64,000 bases of DNA, from positions 124,001 through 188,000 of the forward strand of contig NZ_JAIHON010000010.1 in assembly GCF_021173675.1 (NCBI RefSeq), given 5' to 3'. Made by a program: the position numbers and the translations under genes. This DNA comes from Streptomyces lincolnensis (GTDB taxonomy: Bacteria; Actinomycetota; Actinomycetes; Streptomycetales; Streptomycetaceae). Within the stretch, counting starts at the first letter, position 1, and each line of letters opens with the position of its first letter. The notes below the pieces were generated by a model. The model saw only the letters and a program-made list of their open reading frames with translations, did no database searches and was not told the DNA's origin. Below, piece by piece: positions 60,561-64,000 of the stretch.

Positions 60561-63244
60561 CACAGGCGCAGGGTGAACCACGTGGTCTTGCCCTGGTCGG
60601 TGGGGCGCACGCCCCAGTCGTCGGCCAGGAGGCGGACGAGATTGAGTCCCCGGCCGGACTCTTCGTCGTCGTCGGCTCGTCGGGGTTCGGGAAGGTGCGG
60701 GCTGCCGTCGCTCACCTCGACGGTGAGCTCCGCGGCGGTACGGCAGGCGTGCAGGGTGATGGGGCCCTGGGTGTGCTGCACGGCGTTGGTGAGGAGTTCG
60801 GAGACGAGGAGGCATGTGTCGTCGGCCTTCTGGTCGCAGTCCCAGGAGGTGAGGGCCTTGCTGAGGAATGCGCGGCCCTCGGGCACCGACTCGGGACAGG
60901 CACGCAGGTCTGTCGTGACGGACGCGAGCGGCGCGGCGGGCAGTTGGGCGAGCAGGAGCGTGACGTCGTCGTCATGGCCCTCCGCATCCGGCCGCAGGGT
61001 GTACAGGATGCGGTCGGCCACGCCCTCCAGGTCCGGTGAGTGGGTGGCGAACAGGGTGCTGCAGGTGGTGGCGAGTTCGGCGAGCTGGTTCTCGATGTCG
61101 CAGCCGGGGGTCTCGATCAGGCCGTCGGTGTAGAGCACGAGGGTGGCTCCTGCCGGCACGGTCGTCGACGACTGCTCGTACAGCACGTCGCCGACACCGA
61201 GCGGCGCGTTCACCGGGGTGGGGAGCGCCCGCGCCTCGTCACCGGGCACGATGACCAGAACCGGAAGGTGGCCGGCGGAGCACAGCGTCACCTCTCCCTC
61301 GTCGGCAGCGATGACCAGGTAGCAGCAGGTGACCAGCTGGTCGGGCATGTCCAGATCCGCCACGCAGGTGTCCAGGGCCTGTATCAGCCGTCGGGGCTGC
61401 ATGCCGGTCTTGGCCAACGCGTGTGCCGCCGAGCGCAGTTGGCCCATGACGGCGGCTGCCTCCAGCCCGCGGCCCATGACGTCGCCGATGAGGACACCGA
61501 CCCGGCCGGCGCCGAGCGGGATCAGGTCGAACCAGTCGCCGCCCACGCCGGCCCCTTGGGTCGCGGGGCGGTAGCGGCTGGCGGTGGCCAGCCCCGGGAC
61601 GGCCCGCGGGACGCCCATGAGGCTGCGTTGCAGGGTGAGGGCGACGTGGCGCTGTTGTTCGTACAGGACGGTCAGCTCGGCCTCGGCCCGTTTGCGGTCG
61701 CTGATGTCCCTTGCGATGGCGCAGGCCCCGATGACCGTGCCGTCCGGGGACCGGGTCGGCCACACGGTGACGTCGACGTCCAGCAGGGCGCCCGACTTGG
61801 TGACGCGCAGGGTCTCGAAGTGTTCGATCTTTTCGCCGAGCCGGAGCCGGCTCAGGAGCATGGCGATCTCGGTGTGCCGGTCGGTCGGGGCGAGGAGGGA
61901 AATGTGCCGGCCCACGACCTCGGCGGCCGTGTGTCCGTACAACCGCTGGGCGGCGACGTTCCAGTAGGTGATGTGTCCGTCCAGCGTCTTGGCGAGGATG
62001 GCGTCCTGGGAGGACTCCACCAGCGTGGCCAGTTCGTTGATGCGGGCCTCGGCGGCCTTGCGGTCGCTGACGTCGCGTACGGCGGCGGAGACCAGTAGTC
62101 CGTCGGCGGTCTCCAGGGGGCTGAGGCTGATCTCGACGGGGAACTCGCTGCCGTCCTTGCGCAGTCCGTGCAGGTCCAGGCCGGCGCCCATCGGACGTAC
62201 CTGTTGGTTCGTGGCGTACGCGTCCCGGTGCCGGCCGTGGTGGCCCCGCAGGCGCTGCGGTACGAGGAAGTCCACGGACTGGCCGAGGAGTTCTTCGCGG
62301 CGGTAGCCGAAGAGGGCTTCGGTCTGGGCGTTGACGAGTCTGATGGTTCCGGTGTCGTCGACGATGACCATGGCGTCCGGGGCCGCCTCCAGCAGCCCAC
62401 GGAACCGTTCCTCGGCGGCCTTGCGGTCGCTGACGTCGCGTACGGCGGCGGAGACCAGTAGTCCGTCGGCGGTCTCCAGGGGGCTGAGGCTGATCTCGAC
62501 GGGGAACTCGCTGCCGTCCTTGCGCAGTCCGTGCAGGTCCAGGCCGGCGCCCATCGGACGTACCTGTTGGTTCGTGGCGTACGCGTCCCGGTGCCGGCCG
62601 TGGTGGCCCCGCAGGCGCTGCGGTACGAGGAAGTCCACGGACTGGCCGAGGAGTTCTTCGCGGCGGTAGCCGAAGAGGGCTTCGGTCTGGGCGTTGACGA
62701 GTCTGATGGTTCCGGTGTCGTCGACGATGACCATGGCGTCCGGCGCAGCCTCCAGCAGCCCACGGAACCGTTCCTCGGCGGCCTTGCGGTCGCTGACGTC
62801 GCGTACGGCGGCGGAGACCAGTAGTCCGTCGGCGGTCTCCAGGGGGCTGAGGCTGATCTCGACGGGGAACTCGCTGCCGTCCTTGCGCAGTCCGTACAGG
62901 TCCAGGCCGGCGCCCATCGGACGTACCTGTTGGTTCGTGGCGTACGCGTCCCGGTGCCGGCCGTGGTGGCCCCGCAGGCGCTGCGGTACGAGGAAGTCCA
63001 CGGACTGGCCGAGGAGTTCTTCGCGGCGGTAGCCGAAGAGGGCTTCGGTCTGGGCGTTGACGAGTCTGATGATTCCGGTGTCGTCGACGATGACCATGGC
63101 GTCCGGGGCCGCCTCCAGCAGCCCACGGAAGTGCTCCGCGGCGCTGCCCGGTTCGCCCGACCGCGGGGGAGGGACGTAGGTCCGCCGGTTCGGCTCCAGA
63201 CCCGTGAGCGGTCGGACGGCCGTTGCCTTGCTGTCGTCGCTCAT
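60560..63244 (-). CDS. Multi-PAS SpoIIE/PP2C phosphatase with C-terminal anti-sigma-type ATPase domain
   Basis: 894 residues from ATG 63244. Three nearly identical PAS domains (residues about 39-159, 160-280 and 281-401), a fourth, different PAS (about 405-520, ILAKTLDGHITYWN... with RDISDRKRAEAELT), a SpoIIE phosphatase domain (about 530-750, GVGGDWFDLIPLGAGRVGVLIGDVMGRG, LYTDGLIETPG, DDDVTLLLAQ) and a GHKL ATPase domain (about 765-894, LLVSELLTNAVQHTQGPI, SGRGLNLVRLLADDWGV). Such proteins control sigma factors by dephosphorylating STAS proteins; the STAS gene at 45205 is a possible target. Start chosen at the ATG nearest the first PAS. Confidence 0.92.
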   Translation of the reverse strand: MSDDSKATAVRPLTGLEPNRRTYVPPPRSGEPGSAAEHFRGLLEAAPDAMVIVDDTGIIRLVNAQTEALFGYRREELLGQSVDFLVPQRLRGHHGRHRDAYATNQQVRPMGAGLDLYGLRKDGSEFPVEISLSPLETADGLLVSAAVRDVSDRKAAEERFRGLLEAAPDAMVIVDDTGTIRLVNAQTEALFGYRREELLGQSVDFLVPQRLRGHHGRHRDAYATNQQVRPMGAGLDLHGLRKDGSEFPVEISLSPLETADGLLVSAAVRDVSDRKAAEERFRGLLEAAPDAMVIVDDTGTIRLVNAQTEALFGYRREELLGQSVDFLVPQRLRGHHGRHRDAYATNQQVRPMGAGLDLHGLRKDGSEFPVEISLSPLETADGLLVSAAVRDVSDRKAAEARINELATLVESSQDAILAKTLDGHITYWNVAAQRLYGHTAAEVVGRHISLLAPTDRHTEIAMLLSRLRLGEKIEHFETLRVTKSGALLDVDVTVWPTRSPDGTVIGACAIARDISDRKRAEAELTVLYEQQRHVALTLQRSLMGVPRAVPGLATASRYRPATQGAGVGGDWFDLIPLGAGRVGVLIGDVMGRGLEAAAVMGQLRSAAHALAKTGMQPRRLIQALDTCVADLDMPDQLVTCCYLVIAADEGEVTLCSAGHLPVLVIVPGDEARALPTPVNAPLGVGDVLYEQSSTTVPAGATLVLYTDGLIETPGCDIENQLAELATTCSTLFATHSPDLEGVADRILYTLRPDAEGHDDDVTLLLAQLPAAPLASVTTDLRACPESVPEGRAFLSKALTSWDCDQKADDTCLLVSELLTNAVQHTQGPITLHACRTAAELTVEVSDGSPHLPEPRRADDDEESGRGLNLVRLLADDWGVRPTDQGKTTWFTLRL
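62042..63130. repeat. Three tandem 363-bp repeats coding the PAS domains
   Basis: Units at 62042-62404, 62405-62767 and 62768-63130, each 121 codons, differing at only a few bases (for example ATTCCGGTG/GTTCCGGTG, TACAGG/TGCAGG, GGGGCC/GGCGCA). Near-identity at the DNA level means recent, in-frame tandem duplication inside the phosphatase gene. Confidence 0.93.
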
Positions 63245-63399
63245 ATCCGCCCCAGCCGACGTGTCGCCAGTGATCCGGTCATCCCAGCGCACTGCGAACC
63301 GACCCGTAGCCGTTTGTCCATCACGTGTCGCTATCGGCTCGTACCTGGTCTTTGAGTGCGTCGCTCTTGTCCGGACCGCCGGCCGGGTTAGCCGAGATT

Positions 63400-63680
63400 C
63401 CCGACCCCCGCAACCCGTGCGGTGTGCGCCATGGCCTGGCGTGCGTGCCGACACCAGCGGCCCACCCGCCCCGTGCTGACTGGCGCGGCCTCGCTGCCGG
63501 CGACCATCCGCCGTCCCCTGGCCTGGAGCAGTCGCAGCAGCACCAGCAGCACGGGTGCGGAGATGCCGATGCGGTCGCCGAGCCGGCCGAACAGGATGGC
63601 TCCGACGGGCCGGGCCCCGAGGCCGACCCCGTAGATGGCGAAGGAGGCCAGGGCGTTGGTTACTTGGTTACCTGGTCGTC
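63400..63680 (-). pseudogene. MHS-family MFS transporter relic
   Basis: Leftward, the frame contains VTNALASFAIYGVGLGARPVGAILFGRLGDRIG, the TM2-loop2-3 region of metabolite:H+ symporters, then jumps directly to ISAPVLLVLLRLLQARGRR, which in intact proteins lies about 50 residues later. The start, the missing stretch and all later helices are gone. Exact limits are uncertain. Confidence 0.55.
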
Positions 63681-63753
63681 TGAACCGCTGTCCCGCAAGA
63701 GGCCGGTGAGGGCTGCAGCGATGTCGATGCCTCGCCTGTGGCAGCCTGCCGTC

Positions 63754-64000
63754 ATGCCAGCCGAACTGCGCGAACACGCAGGGCGTCACTACGCCGTCCG
63801 GTTTCACTACGCCCTGCCCGACGACGCCTGGGCCGTCGAGTTGAGCGAGGCCGTGCCCGCGCCCGCGCCACCTGCACGGGCCGAGAACCCGGATGCGGAG
63901 ACGCACCTGCCAGGAGCCGCCTTCATGGTGGCGTTTGTCCCCGATGAGGATCCGGATCTGGAACCGACCGTCCACATCCACAGACACGATGAGCATGTCA
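63754..64000 (+). CDS. Unknown protein, cut by the right window edge
   Basis: ATG 63754 (ATG 63721 in frame is an alternative) gives 82 codons open to the end: MPAELREHAGRHYAVRFHYALPDDAWAVELSEAVP, a proline- and alanine-rich linker, then GAAFMVAFVPDEDPDLEPTVHIHRHDEHV. Acidic, soluble. No family recognised; the C-terminus is outside the window. Confidence 0.45.
   Translation, partial: MPAELREHAGRHYAVRFHYALPDDAWAVELSEAVPAPAPPARAENPDAETHLPGAAFMVAFVPDEDPDLEPTVHIHRHDEHV

Noticed and set aside
62042..63130. 363-bp tandem repeats as an insertion element or CRISPR-like array
   Set aside because: They are in-frame coding repeats of a PAS domain without terminal inverted repeats, spacers or transposase.

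Overview
The window is high-GC DNA (long antisense shadow frames, GTG starts, many 4-bp ATGA/GTGA overlaps) with gene content typical of Streptomyces. It reads as a hypoxia / dormancy / anaerobic-respiration island. It carries a DevR(DosR)/OsdR-type response regulator, three tandem universal stress proteins, three CBS-BON proteins, two cyclic-nucleotide-domain proteins, an Acg-like nitroreductase, a complete NAD(P)-linked (group 3b-like) [NiFe] hydrogenase with maturation genes, PPDK, a flavohaemoglobin, narGHJI, a NarK-type transporter and two hemerythrins. The most striking global signal is a GC-rich palindrome, typically GGGCC-N4-GGCCC, that recurs in front of most of these units, often as two copies 20-24 bp apart. 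I infer that these are the boxes of the OsdR-like regulator encoded at 6674-7378.

Layout. 1-6600: a SulP transporter fragment, an XRE-flavin-binding protein, carbamate kinase next to deletion-fused relics of an amino-acid permease and arginine deiminase, a full SulP transporter, and two ArsR-type repressor units. 6670-14400: the response regulator, a universal stress protein, and an operon of GNAT/acyl-CoA synthetase, CBS-BON and flavodoxin-like genes ending in a transhydrogenase relic and a truncated beta-CASP nuclease. 14400-17800: a secreted protein, CBS-BON, a cyclic-nucleotide-domain protein and the nitroreductase. 17835-28295: the hydrogenase region, as two leftward operons (hyhB-CNB-hyhG-hyhS-hyhL-CBS/BON-hypD-hypE and protease-hypF-hypC). 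28380-32967: two divergent stress proteins and ppdK.

33425-39903 is different in character. Two perfect 18-bp direct repeats bound a block of five genes: a DUF3592-like membrane protein and a convergent operon of two unrecognised proteins, a TPR protein and a CHAT caspase-like protease. This looks like an inserted conflict or signalling cassette and is the best candidate for an undescribed system.

39966-47360 holds small unknown genes, an alpha/beta-hydrolase to S8-protease chimera, a SAM methyltransferase, a flavohaemoglobin with a truncated HPF-like gene, a STAS protein, a cupin and a methyltransferase, mixed with relics (flavin reductase, cysK). 47771-60052 is nitrate metabolism: narGHJI with a VKOR gene as fifth cistron, hemerythrins, a PPOX-fold protein and NarK. 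60560-63244 is a large PAS/SpoIIE phosphatase with a recently triplicated PAS domain. The right edge has a transporter relic and a gene that runs off the window.

Together the intact genes would let a non-growing aerobe persist without oxygen: nitrate as electron acceptor, H2 turnover linked to NAD(P), PEP/pyruvate and carbamoyl-phosphate energy conservation, NO detoxification and stress-protein storage. The number of truncated or fused genes (about nine) shows that the island is also eroding.
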